DNA of 64,000 nt. Origin: Leptofilum sp965223525 (GTDB lineage: Bacteria; Chloroflexota; Anaerolineae; Promineifilales; Promineifilaceae). The DNA is taken from the NCBI RefSeq assembly GCF_965223525.1, contig NZ_OZ245005.1, positions 2,232,001 through 2,296,000 on the forward strand, read 5' to 3'. The notes beneath the pieces were generated by a model. That model saw only the letters and a program-made list of their open reading frames with translations. It was not told the DNA's origin and did no database searches. This document shows positions 43,762-51,829 of this stretch, one piece after another; the first letter of the stretch is position 1; every line of letters begins with the position of its first letter. The translations under genes were made by a program, and so were the position numbers.

Positions 43762-43794
43762 ACGTGACAGTCACTTTCAAAGTGACTGTCACGT
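43762..43794. repeat. Perfect 33-base palindrome (family F)
   Basis: ACGTGACAGTCACTTT and its exact reverse complement, separated by a single C. It lies between the lipoprotein stop (43802) and yggS promoter. Confidence 0.85.
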
Positions 43795-43801
43795 AGTAGC
43801 C

Positions 43802-45331
43802 TTATTGCTCAGATTCAGGTACAAATTGCTCCCCATCCCAGCGGTAAATTTCCTCCCACAAATTTAGCTCATTCCACCAGCAAAATTCGGATTCACCGGG
43901 GCCAAAAATCCCTACATAAATTTTGCAATCTGATCCCTCTGTGGCGTATCCGCGTCCGGCAAGAATCTCTATTTGACCATCCGCGTCAACATCTCCCAGA
44001 CGAACGCCAAACAGATCGGAGCGAATGATGTCCCCGGTTACGTTAGCAATTTGGATTGTTTCTTGTTCATTGACTTCATAGGCAAGCAATTGCTGTGTTC
44101 CTAGACCAGTAGCCAGAACAACAAGTTCTTCCTCTTCATCGTTTGTGATGTCTTGCCAGAAGATTTTGGTGAAATCTGGCAGGCACTCAAAAGGTTCACC
44201 TATTGCCTTGTTATTGTGGTTGAGTGTGCAACGGAAAATTGGTCGATAATAATCTGACTCATCGAGTTCCGAGAGGATCATCGTCGAACCATTTTCTTGG
44301 CTGTTTAAGGAAAGCATAGAATCAGATGTGACTGTGAATTCTGGCGTAACAATATTTGTTGAGGTTTGCTCAAAATTTGCTCCATTCCAGGTGTAAGTTT
44401 TCATTGTAGAGGTAAGGACACGGTGGGAAGAGGATATGTGACCAAATCCTCTCACATCTGGAGCAAAAAAAGATTCATCTATAATTGTTAGGCTAAGATT
44501 GCCTTCCTCATCAACTTTTATTTCAGTGACAGTTGTAATTAAGCCCATACTGGTGTAGCTGGATAGTTGCCCAGTCATTCCCCACCAGACGACATTACAA
44601 GAAGTTTGACAATGAATCACGTAACGTTTCCAGGTCGTTTCCTGAAAACCTGTACCGCCTGTATCTGAACTAAAATCAAAAATAACTTCTGGAGTAGCGT
44701 CGTCAGTCCAATCTTCAAAAGTGACCCTTAATCCAGGAGAGTATTTGGCATTGTCCATGATGATAAACGGCGTACTGTATTGGTTTTCGTTCCATAGTGT
44801 AACGATGACAAACCCCGGTTTCCATCCTAACAGATTGAGGTCTGCCACAATTAAATCCATTTCCTTGTCGCCATTAACATCTTCGTAAAAAACTTCAGTG
44901 TGTTCGGACAGATGATATTCGTTGAGGAAGTCATTTAAGGAGAGCAACTCCACATCGCCATTTTGGTGGAAAAATAAAACTGGTGATTGCGTTAAAAATT
45001 CCTCGATTTCTGCCAGGGTTGGTTCTCTTTGGGTTAAGGCAAATGTGGGGGTGGGAACGGCCGTTACCGTCGCGGTCGCCGTGGCTGTAGCGGTTGGTGT
45101 TGGTGGTAGCGTTGCCGTTGCTGTGGGGGATGGTTCCAGTGTTGGCGTGTTCGTGGGTGGATTTGTGCCGAGCGCCGTTGGAGTATCGGCCGTTTCCGTT
45201 GCCAATTCAGCTTGTTGTGTGGAAACGGCCGTTTCTGTTGGTTCAATAAGCGGCGGATCAGACTGGCAGCTAACAAGAGCTCCCCAAAAGAGAACCAGGA
45301 AAGTTATTGAAACCGCCAGTTTGTGCTTCAT
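43802..45331 (-). CDS. Lipoprotein with Thr/Pro linker and FG-GAP/VCBS-like repeats
   Basis: 509 residues. A lipobox (FWGALVSC) is followed by a Thr/Pro/Ala-rich linker (about 25-95). The folded part holds calcium-loop-like units (DVNGDKEMDLIVAD, DWTDDATPEVIFDF, DVDADGQIEILAGRG) as in FG-GAP or VCBS propeller repeats. It is probably cell-surface exposed. Its function is unknown. It follows another Thr/Pro lipoprotein by only a few bases, so the two are likely co-transcribed. Confidence 0.7.
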   Translation of the reverse strand: MKHKLAVSITFLVLFWGALVSCQSDPPLIEPTETAVSTQQAELATETADTPTALGTNPPTNTPTLEPSPTATATLPPTPTATATATATVTAVPTPTFALTQREPTLAEIEEFLTQSPVLFFHQNGDVELLSLNDFLNEYHLSEHTEVFYEDVNGDKEMDLIVADLNLLGWKPGFVIVTLWNENQYSTPFIIMDNAKYSPGLRVTFEDWTDDATPEVIFDFSSDTGGTGFQETTWKRYVIHCQTSCNVVWWGMTGQLSSYTSMGLITTVTEIKVDEEGNLSLTIIDESFFAPDVRGFGHISSSHRVLTSTMKTYTWNGANFEQTSTNIVTPEFTVTSDSMLSLNSQENGSTMILSELDESDYYRPIFRCTLNHNNKAIGEPFECLPDFTKIFWQDITNDEEEELVVLATGLGTQQLLAYEVNEQETIQIANVTGDIIRSDLFGVRLGDVDADGQIEILAGRGYATEGSDCKIYVGIFGPGESEFCWWNELNLWEEIYRWDGEQFVPESEQ

Positions 45332-45335
45332 ATTT

Positions 45336-46796
45336 TTATCCCGTGTAGCTAATCTGGAAAATGATGCCAGTCGCCCAATCCGCCACGTAGAGGCTGCCGT
45401 CCGGGCCGGTTACCACGTCAATGGGGGCAGCAAAGCCAGTGGCAAAGTTAACTGGGGCAGATGACCCGCCTGCGCCGATGTGCATCACCTTTTGTGCGCC
45501 CACAAATGCGCTCCACAGCGTCACGAAGATGGCATTGTTGTAGCCGGGGAATTGGCTGCCGTTGTATACAGCGACGCCCGTTGGCGATGAGCTGGGTGTG
45601 AACAACCCCAACGGTGGAATCACCGTCACGCCGGGCGGCGGGCTAAAGCAAACATCGCAATCGTAGTAGGGGTAGCCGTGATTAGCGCCTGGCACGACGC
45701 GGTGCAAACGTTCCGGCGGATCAAAGTCTGGGGTGTTGTCGGTGGCCCATAGTTGGCCAAAGCCGTCCCAGGCGATGTCGTAGGGGTTGCGGAAGCCCGT
45801 GGCGTAAACGGAAACTTCACCGGTGTCCGGGTTGAAGCGCAAAATGGAGGCTTCTAGCGGGTGTAGCTCGTCCTGCTGCCCAGCGTTAGGACCATCCAAA
45901 ATTTCACCATGATCAGCCCGTGCGCCAACACCAACGTAGCCAAAGCCATCTGGCCCAAAGGCGATGCCGTTGGCGGCGTGGTAGAAGGTGTAGCAGCAGG
46001 GCAGCCCGCCAATGAGCTGCCCGCGATTGACGATAGAGACTTGGGCTTCGCCACCCACATTGGCTTCTACAACCCGGCTGGAAACGTACAGATCGTTGGT
46101 GCCAGGGCGGAAGGCGATGCCAGTGGGCACAAGAAAGCCCCCGGCGTAGGTGCTGACGCCGCCTGCGCTATCCATTTTGTAAATGGTGCCTGCCTGGACG
46201 GCAATGTAAAGCTGGCCATCCACCGGGCTAAAAGCGATGCTGGTGGGTTGGCCATCCACACGGCCGTAATAGTTTACGCTAAATCCGGCAGGCACGCGGA
46301 TGCGGTTTTCCCAACCGACCACGTCGGTGTTGGCCGGGTAGTTATAGTCGGTGGGGGCTTCCACACCGCCGGGATTGGCGGGTGGGGCAGGTGGCGGTGG
46401 GCCGCTGGGGGTGGATTCGGCCGTAGGGTCAGGCTCTGTGGAAGTGGGATTTGGCTCAACAGAGGTTGGGTTTGGATTCACTGAGGTCGGGTCTGGATTG
46501 GTGCTGGTGGCTGTCGTCGTTGGTGTTTCAGTGGGTTCATCTGTGGGGGTAGGCGACGTGGTCGCTGTGGGTGGTGTGGTGGCGGTAGGCGGTTCTGTGG
46601 TTGGGGTGTTTGTGGAGGGAATGGCCGTATCTGTGACAGTGGGTTCTGCAGTGGCCGTGTCGGTAGCTGTTGGTTCGACCACAGCAATTTCAGTAGCAGG
46701 TTCGCTGGTTGCTGTGGGTATAGCGGTGTCGGCTCCGCCGCAGCTAACAAAAAAAGTGGTCAAGATTAGCAAAAATAGTAGCCAAATTTTTCGCAT
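45336..46796 (-). CDS. PQQ-type sugar dehydrogenase-like lipoprotein with Thr/Pro linker
   Basis: 486 residues. Lipobox TTFFVSCGG, then a Thr/Pro/Glu-rich linker (about 25-125) and a six-bladed beta-propeller typical of glucose/sorbosone dehydrogenases (RVPAGFSVNYYGRVDG, YATGFRNPYDIAWDGFG, PGANHGYPYYDCDVC, DVVTGPDGSLYVADWATG). It may oxidise extracellular sugars or only bind ligands; the family's catalytic His-Arg set is not clearly readable here. It shares its domain type with the frameshifted gene at 12584-13683. Confidence 0.8.
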   Translation of the reverse strand: MRKIWLLFLLILTTFFVSCGGADTAIPTATSEPATEIAVVEPTATDTATAEPTVTDTAIPSTNTPTTEPPTATTPPTATTSPTPTDEPTETPTTTATSTNPDPTSVNPNPTSVEPNPTSTEPDPTAESTPSGPPPPAPPANPGGVEAPTDYNYPANTDVVGWENRIRVPAGFSVNYYGRVDGQPTSIAFSPVDGQLYIAVQAGTIYKMDSAGGVSTYAGGFLVPTGIAFRPGTNDLYVSSRVVEANVGGEAQVSIVNRGQLIGGLPCCYTFYHAANGIAFGPDGFGYVGVGARADHGEILDGPNAGQQDELHPLEASILRFNPDTGEVSVYATGFRNPYDIAWDGFGQLWATDNTPDFDPPERLHRVVPGANHGYPYYDCDVCFSPPPGVTVIPPLGLFTPSSSPTGVAVYNGSQFPGYNNAIFVTLWSAFVGAQKVMHIGAGGSSAPVNFATGFAAPIDVVTGPDGSLYVADWATGIIFQISYTG

Positions 46797-46886
46797 AAGT
46801 TATTTATTTCATCCTTCAATCTATGAAATCCTGAACGGATCGATTTTCCAGATTTTTACCTCGTTTTGGGCAAAAACGCGATATTT

Positions 46887-47525
46887 TTAATCTTTAGACG
46901 TGGTGTGGGGGATGGTGAAGGTGAACTGTTTACGGCCGTTTTCAACTGTACTTGCCAGCGTGCCGTCATGCAGCTGCACAATTTCGCTAGCCAGATTGGT
47001 TAGGGTTTGGGCAAAGATGTGCGCGGGCATCTGGCTACTGATGCTGAACCGAACTTGATCAGGTTTTGCAATGACTTGAATGGTTGGAGGTGGTGGGGCT
47101 ATGGTTTCAGGCTGTTGCTTTGTGTCACCAGCAGCAAGCAGAGCCAACAAAGCGGCTAGAACATGGGGGTGGCAATACACAATCGGATCGCTGTTGGTAC
47201 TAAAGATGACCTCTTCAATTTCGTAGCTGTTGCGTAACGTTTTCTTGGTGTTTGCCAGAAGTTCTGATAGCTGCACAGCTTCCAGTTCAGATTGCCTAAA
47301 GGCAACTTCCCAAAACAGCGAGAGCCGATTGCTTTGGTCTAAAATGCGAACGACGGAGCGGTTGATAATTTCCAGGAAAACGCGCTGATCTTTGGTGAGC
47401 GGGTCGCTGAGGTCTTGCAGCAAAATGGTGGCGGCGGAGCGAATATTGCCCAACGGCGTACGCAAATCGTGGTTGATGGCGTGCAATAACTGTTCTAGTT
47501 GGACGTTTTGGTCAGATTCAGCCAT
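46887..47525 (-). CDS. Degenerate histidine kinase: intact H-box, lost ATP-binding boxes
   Basis: 212 residues. The dimerisation/phosphoacceptor motif is intact (LHAINHDLRTPLGNIRS, His about residue 16). The following domain keeps only the outline of an HATPase: the N-box region reads HPHVLAALLALLAAGDT with no NxxxK, there is no DxGxG, and only the final strand (VQLHDGTLASTVENGRKQFTFTIP) is well matched. It has no sensor domain, membrane helix or adjacent response regulator. It may act as a phosphotransfer or inhibitory protein. It overlaps the dtd gene by eight bases. Confidence 0.78.
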   Translation of the reverse strand: MAESDQNVQLEQLLHAINHDLRTPLGNIRSAATILLQDLSDPLTKDQRVFLEIINRSVVRILDQSNRLSLFWEVAFRQSELEAVQLSELLANTKKTLRNSYEIEEVIFSTNSDPIVYCHPHVLAALLALLAAGDTKQQPETIAPPPPTIQVIAKPDQVRFSISSQMPAHIFAQTLTNLASEIVQLHDGTLASTVENGRKQFTFTIPHTTSKD

Positions 47526-47970
47526 TCGCCGCGTCTCTCTCTAGCATGAGGGTCACGGGGCCATCATTTTGGATGTTCACCTGCATCATCGCCCCAAATT
47601 GGCCGGTGGCAACCATGAGCCCGGATTGGCGTAGACGTTCACAAAAATAATCCACTAATGGTTCAGCTTGTTGGGGGCGGGCAGCGGCGGTGAAGGACGG
47701 CCGTCTTCCCTTTCTCGCATCTCCGTACAGCGTAAATTGAGACACAACCAGCACGCTACCTGCCACCTCTGCCAAACTGAGGTTCATTTTGCTTGCCTCG
47801 TCTTCAAACAGGCGCAGCCCGGCAATTTTGTTGGCCAGCCAGTCGGCCTCGGCAGTGGTGTCGCTGTGGGTGACGCCCAGCAAAATGACAAAGCCGCGAT
47901 CAATTTGGCCGATGATACGGTCGTCTACGGTGACATTGGCAGAAGAAACTCTCTGAAGTAAAGCACGCAT
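47518..47970 (-). CDS. dtd: D-aminoacyl-tRNA deacylase
   Basis: 150 residues from the ATG at 47970; a longer upstream frame is not part of the family. The enzyme removes D-amino acids (and glycine from tRNA-Ala) from mischarged tRNA. Visible are MRALLQRVSSANVTVDD, the Ser-Gln motif in VLVVSQFTLYGDARKGRRPSF (about 75-95) and the Gly-cisPro loop region VATGQFGAMMQV with NDGPVTLML (here the usual GP motif is retained). Length fits the family exactly. TAAAAT ends eight bases before the ATG. Confidence 0.94.
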   Translation of the reverse strand: MRALLQRVSSANVTVDDRIIGQIDRGFVILLGVTHSDTTAEADWLANKIAGLRLFEDEASKMNLSLAEVAGSVLVVSQFTLYGDARKGRRPSFTAAARPQQAEPLVDYFCERLRQSGLMVATGQFGAMMQVNIQNDGPVTLMLERDAANG

Positions 47971-47978
47971 TGCGAATG

Positions 47979-47984
47979 ATTTTA
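47979..47984 (-). promoter_or_regulatory. Possible -10 box for dtd
   Basis: TAAAAT on the minus strand, eight bases before the dtd ATG and with no ribosome-binding site. Confidence 0.35.
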
Positions 47985-48004
47985 GGTGAAATGGGAGGAT
48001 TCGT

Positions 48005-49723
48005 CTATGGCAATACGGAAAATATGGTGATGGATTTGTTTTGGTAGATGGGGGTGAGGTAAACGGCCGTTTCTGGAGCAAAATCGCCCAATTCTTGTTC
48101 ACAGGGACCGTACCAGATGGTGTCAATGCCAAATTCATGAAGCAAATTTTGTCGCCAAGTGTCGCTGGTTGAGGCGTTGAAGAATTGATTAACGGCCGTT
48201 TCCTTCCCCACAAAATCCACCGTCTCTGCCCAATGGCCCAACATAACCCGCTGCCCTGTCTGTGCCGCTACAAGGTTCCCGGTTTGGTAGCTGCCGAGCA
48301 CGACGGCCGTACCCTCACCGTTTTCGCGTAGCCAATTCACCGTTTCTATCTCCGCCGCTGGCCGGAAGAATAAATCTGCCTGAGTGAAAGCGGCAATGCG
48401 GCTTACATCCAGCCAAAGGTAGATGTTGGAGAGGCTCATTCCTAGCAGGAAAACTGCGATGATGAAGCGGCGCAGTTTGGCGGTTTCGTAGCGGGGGTAG
48501 GTGATGATTTTTTGCCAGAGACGGCCGTTTTGCCAACGGGGCAGCACCACCCGCACAAATCCGGCAGCAGCCAATACCGCTAGCGGCACATGTACGCCCT
48601 GGATAAAGCGTCGCTGCGGGTTCAGTGGCGAATAAAGCAGCAGTGTCGCCGTCAAAATCCACACCCACAAGATGGTGAAAAGCGGCCGTTTTTCAGGCCG
48701 TTGCCACCAAAACAAACCGGCTAGCAGCAGCATTGGCCCAAAAGCGACCAGGTAATGAGGCCACGGTGCAGCAGGCGTGCCTGCCTGGGCGTCCCACAGC
48801 CGGAATACCTCATTGCTGCGCCAAACGGAGAGGTAGTAAAGGTAGAGCGGCGCGGGAATAAGGAACATCGTGGCGATTTGCCAGCCCACGCGCCACAAAA
48901 TTTGGCGTTGCTGCCAAAGCAGATGGATGTAGATGAGTACGGCCGTTCCCGCCACAATGTAAATTAAAAATGGATATGCCACTCCCAGCACTATATTTGC
49001 CAACCCAGCCAGTACTGCCCAGCCCCAAAGCTTTCGATTTTCTTTAGCCACAGATTTCGCAGATTGGCGCAGATTTTTTTCTTCGTGGCTTTGCGATTTT
49101 GCATGAGACAATTGGCTGCCAATTTTTCGTAAGATCAAGACGTCGAACAAAATAACGGCCGTTCCCACCGAAATGTGCGGAAAAGTGAGTGCCGTAAAAA
49201 AGAGATGTGCTCCCGGCTGCTTAAAATCAACGGGGAACGCGCCCAGCCAATAATTTTGCCCCAATACAAAGAGCAGCCAGCCGAGCCCGGAGCCATAAAT
49301 TGCTAGCAAATAGGCTGCCCAACGGCTTCGTCTATCTGGTAAAAAAGCGGCAACAAAGCGGAACGTGATAAGGAAAAGGAGGATGCTGGCGACGAAGCGG
49401 CTACCGTGCCAGACGGCCGTTAACGACACACCCAATCCCCGTGCCAACTGCCCCAGCCAGACGTAAAAAACACCCACGCCCGCCGCCGCATGTGGCTCCG
49501 GCGTAAAAGGAATGGTGTATAGCCAAGCGCCATCGAACCCTTGCAGCATTTTGGCCCAGTAAGTTTGGGCATCCTCCGGATTCATGATGAGCTGCATGTA
49601 AACCAGATCATCTGGGGCGAGCAGGTTGCCCAGCCAGTACGGAATCAGGCCGAGAACGGCCGTGGCCACCGCCACGCCTGCTGCCAGCAACCACTCTTTT
49701 TGCGAAATTTTTATCACAGCCAT
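48005..49723 (-). CDS. Polytopic membrane protein, probable GT-C-type glycosyltransferase
   Basis: 572 residues from the ATG at 49723. The longer frame to 49768 only translates a dispersed repeat (MDSRLRGNDD) and was rejected. Ten or more membrane helices; an acidic loop after the first helix (APDDLVYMQLI) resembles the catalytic Asp pair of GT-C enzymes. A soluble C-terminal region follows. An in-frame family A repeat encodes about residues 204-227 (SQSHEEKNLRQSAKSVAKEN). It sits at the end of the polysaccharide gene run, with dispersed repeats in the gap before the next gene. Confidence 0.68.
   Translation of the reverse strand: MAVIKISQKEWLLAAGVAVATAVLGLIPYWLGNLLAPDDLVYMQLIMNPEDAQTYWAKMLQGFDGAWLYTIPFTPEPHAAAGVGVFYVWLGQLARGLGVSLTAVWHGSRFVASILLFLITFRFVAAFLPDRRSRWAAYLLAIYGSGLGWLLFVLGQNYWLGAFPVDFKQPGAHLFFTALTFPHISVGTAVILFDVLILRKIGSQLSHAKSQSHEEKNLRQSAKSVAKENRKLWGWAVLAGLANIVLGVAYPFLIYIVAGTAVLIYIHLLWQQRQILWRVGWQIATMFLIPAPLYLYYLSVWRSNEVFRLWDAQAGTPAAPWPHYLVAFGPMLLLAGLFWWQRPEKRPLFTILWVWILTATLLLYSPLNPQRRFIQGVHVPLAVLAAAGFVRVVLPRWQNGRLWQKIITYPRYETAKLRRFIIAVFLLGMSLSNIYLWLDVSRIAAFTQADLFFRPAAEIETVNWLRENGEGTAVVLGSYQTGNLVAAQTGQRVMLGHWAETVDFVGKETAVNQFFNASTSDTWRQNLLHEFGIDTIWYGPCEQELGDFAPETAVYLTPIYQNKSITIFSVLP
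49042..49110. repeat. Family A repeat inside a membrane protein gene
   Basis: TTTAGCCACAGATTTCGCAG on the left and related TTCGTGGCTTTGCG on the right, the same element type as at 26171. It keeps the frame and encodes a highly charged, glutamine-rich loop. Confidence 0.75.
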
Positions 49724-49734
49724 AAGTTTACAAT

Positions 49735-49761
49735 CGTCATTCCCGCGAAGGCGGGAATCCA
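49735..49761. repeat. Palindrome CGTCATTCCCGCG ... (family G)
   Basis: ATTCCCGC and GCGGGAAT arms, identical in type to a short repeat found in many unrelated bacteria (compare Neisseria dRS3-like ATTCCC-N8-GGGAAT). Confidence 0.8.
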
Positions 49762-49774
49762 TCGCCATTATCTG

Positions 49775-49847
49775 CTTGTTCCTACGCTCTGTGTCCTATT
49801 GGACGCAGAGCGTCGCCAAACTCATTCCACGCAGAGCGTGGAACAAG
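49775..49847. repeat. Double hairpin repeat with ACGCTCTG / CAGAGCGT arms (family H)
   Basis: CTTGTTCC ... GGAACAAG ends enclose two hairpins (ACGCTCTGTGTCC / GGACGCAGAGCGT and TTCCACGC / GCGTGGAA). It abuts the stop of the DUF2079 gene. Confidence 0.75.
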
Positions 49848-49852
49848 AATTG

Positions 49853-51829
49853 TCAAGGAAATGTAATTGTGCTAACCACCGCCGCTTCACCTATGCGGCT
49901 GCGCTCGTCTGTGCCGGCACCAAAAATGTGATCTGCGTCGTACCAGCCCACGGTTAGCTCATAGCTGCCGCTTGGTGCGTTGGCTGGCAGTTCAAATTCA
50001 AATGATTCAGTAAGGATTTGCCCGACCTGCCAATTTTGGGGCGGCTCCAAAACGGAAGCAGGCAAGTGAACCAGGCGCGTATGGGGCAATCCCACAATGT
50101 GAGTGACGGCAAAGCGATTGGGAGCCTCGGCTAGCGGCGTTGTGAGCTGCCAGGTAGCCTTGATGCGATAGCGATTTGATCCAACGGCGGCAACGGTGTA
50201 ATCGAGTAGGACAATTTCGTTAAAAGTGGCAAGTGGGGTTGTTTGGTGGGAAACGGCCGCTTCGGCTGCACTCAGTGTGGGCGTAACCAACCCATCACCC
50301 TCTCGCCCAAAAAGCAGCAGTCCATCCTGCATGGCCAGCAGCTTAAAATCCGACTGAGCCAACAGGGTGCGAATGGTTTCGTGTTCGTAGCCAGCCCCAC
50401 CTTCAAAGATGCGCTCCGTTTCCGCCGGATCGGCCAGGGCAGCATCGTACAGTGCATCCACCACCACAAATTCCACCTGTGGCAGCAGCTCTAGCAGCGG
50501 ACGGCCGTCTATGTAATTGGTTAGATACAATACCTCCCGATTTGCTAACCGCACCGCCGAAAGCTGCTCGGCTGCTAGCGGAACGGCATCTGGCACATTG
50601 GCGGCCAGCCACTCAGCTTTGAAGCTGTCTCGCGGAATAATGCCAAAGCGCGTGCTGCTCAAGCCCTGATCCAATGCCGGGCGATCCAGGTAAAACTGTG
50701 GGCTGATCGGCGTGTCTATGAACGCCAGATTGAATACCAACACCATGAACAGCGTCAGCCGCAGCCGTCCTTGCCAGGCTGGTTTTTTTCCCTCTGGGAT
50801 TGGATCATTTAGTTGCTTGGCTGCGCCGAAGAGAACGGCCGTTGCCAAAAACGGTGCTGCCAGTGCATAGTGATGGGTGCGATAGCTGAATGATGGTCCG
50901 AAATCGCTGCTGAGTAGAGCTGGAATCACCGTGACGGCCACAGGCAGCAGCCACAGCGGAGCGCGCCAGCCCAGCAGCAGCAGCGCAGGCATCAGCACAA
51001 TGATTGCATGAACCAGCCGCAGCGTAATTGTTTGCCCAATAAATGCAAAATTGAAGCGGCTGGTTAGATACCCAATGGTACTGGATTGCACATTCACCGC
51101 TTGAGCGACTTCGGCGGCAGGTGGGGCAAAGGCCGCACGGATGGCAAAGAAGGCGATGAGACCATAGCCAATCGCTGCCAGGCTTGTGGTCAAGCCCACA
51201 CGCCGCTCGCCTTGTAGCCAAAGCACCGCGCCGAGCGCCGCCAGGGGAGCCGCTACGTAAAATTTGCAGCTTAGGGCAACAGCTAGCCAAATGGCATAGC
51301 TACGCCACGCTTTCCTGTCGGCGGCTTCGATGGCAAAGAGCAAAAAGGGTGCAGCCAGGGGGTCTGCATGGAATTCGGCGAGTACGGCCGTTTGCGCCAC
51401 CGGGTAAAACAGATAAATTGCGCTTAACACCAGTGCGTAAGCGGGGTTGCCCAGTTTGCGATTTGCCAACCGGTACAGCGGAATACCCCCCAGCGCATAC
51501 AGAAATGCCTGAATGACAAGCAGCGTTTGCGGTGTGGGGAATAAGGCATAAATCGGGGCAATGGCGAAGTAAATGAGCTCCACATTCCGTGCCAGGCGGC
51601 TAATGGCAATGCCTTGCCCGGTGAACACCAACGGTAGTCCCTCCGTTACGCTCCAGATGGCCTGGCTCATCGCCCCCAAATCAAAATATTTGCTGTTAAA
51701 GCCAGCAAATTTTGCCAGGCTTAAATAGCTCATCTCAGCAAAAACAAACAAAATTAAGCCAACCAGTACAAGCGTTGGCCATCGTTTTGAACTGTTCGTG
51801 GAAGATGATTTTTCTAGCATTCTGTTCAT
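49853..51829 (-). CDS. DUF2079 domain-containing membrane protein
   Basis: 658 residues, starting in an ATGA overlap at 51829. The family signature is clear: NSKYFDLGAMSQAIW near residue 40, PLYRLANRKLGNPAYALVLS and AEFHADPLAAPFLLFAIE (about 135-190). About ten membrane helices are followed by an extracytoplasmic C-terminal domain (about 430-658) with a beta-rich end. DUF2079 proteins belong to the GT-C-like superfamily, probably adding sugars from lipid carriers. It is the last of an overlapping series of membrane glycosyltransferase-type genes. Confidence 0.85.
   Translation of the reverse strand: MNRMLEKSSSTNSSKRWPTLVLVGLILFVFAEMSYLSLAKFAGFNSKYFDLGAMSQAIWSVTEGLPLVFTGQGIAISRLARNVELIYFAIAPIYALFPTPQTLLVIQAFLYALGGIPLYRLANRKLGNPAYALVLSAIYLFYPVAQTAVLAEFHADPLAAPFLLFAIEAADRKAWRSYAIWLAVALSCKFYVAAPLAALGAVLWLQGERRVGLTTSLAAIGYGLIAFFAIRAAFAPPAAEVAQAVNVQSSTIGYLTSRFNFAFIGQTITLRLVHAIIVLMPALLLLGWRAPLWLLPVAVTVIPALLSSDFGPSFSYRTHHYALAAPFLATAVLFGAAKQLNDPIPEGKKPAWQGRLRLTLFMVLVFNLAFIDTPISPQFYLDRPALDQGLSSTRFGIIPRDSFKAEWLAANVPDAVPLAAEQLSAVRLANREVLYLTNYIDGRPLLELLPQVEFVVVDALYDAALADPAETERIFEGGAGYEHETIRTLLAQSDFKLLAMQDGLLLFGREGDGLVTPTLSAAEAAVSHQTTPLATFNEIVLLDYTVAAVGSNRYRIKATWQLTTPLAEAPNRFAVTHIVGLPHTRLVHLPASVLEPPQNWQVGQILTESFEFELPANAPSGSYELTVGWYDADHIFGAGTDERSRIGEAAVVSTITFP

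Noticed and set aside
44990..45180. Tandem-looking DNA that could be a CRISPR or minisatellite
   Set aside because: It is low-complexity Thr/Pro/Ala coding sequence without regular spacers; no CRISPR array or cas gene is seen in the window.
46351..46890. Plus-strand ORF rich in Val, Gly and Ser opposite the lipoprotein gene
   Set aside because: It is the reverse reading of the Thr/Pro-rich linker; the same holds for 44922-45464.
49724..49768. N-terminal extension MAMDSRLRGNDD of the membrane protein ending at 48005
   Set aside because: It only translates the CGTCATTCCCGCG repeat; the ATG at 49723 begins the protein-like part.
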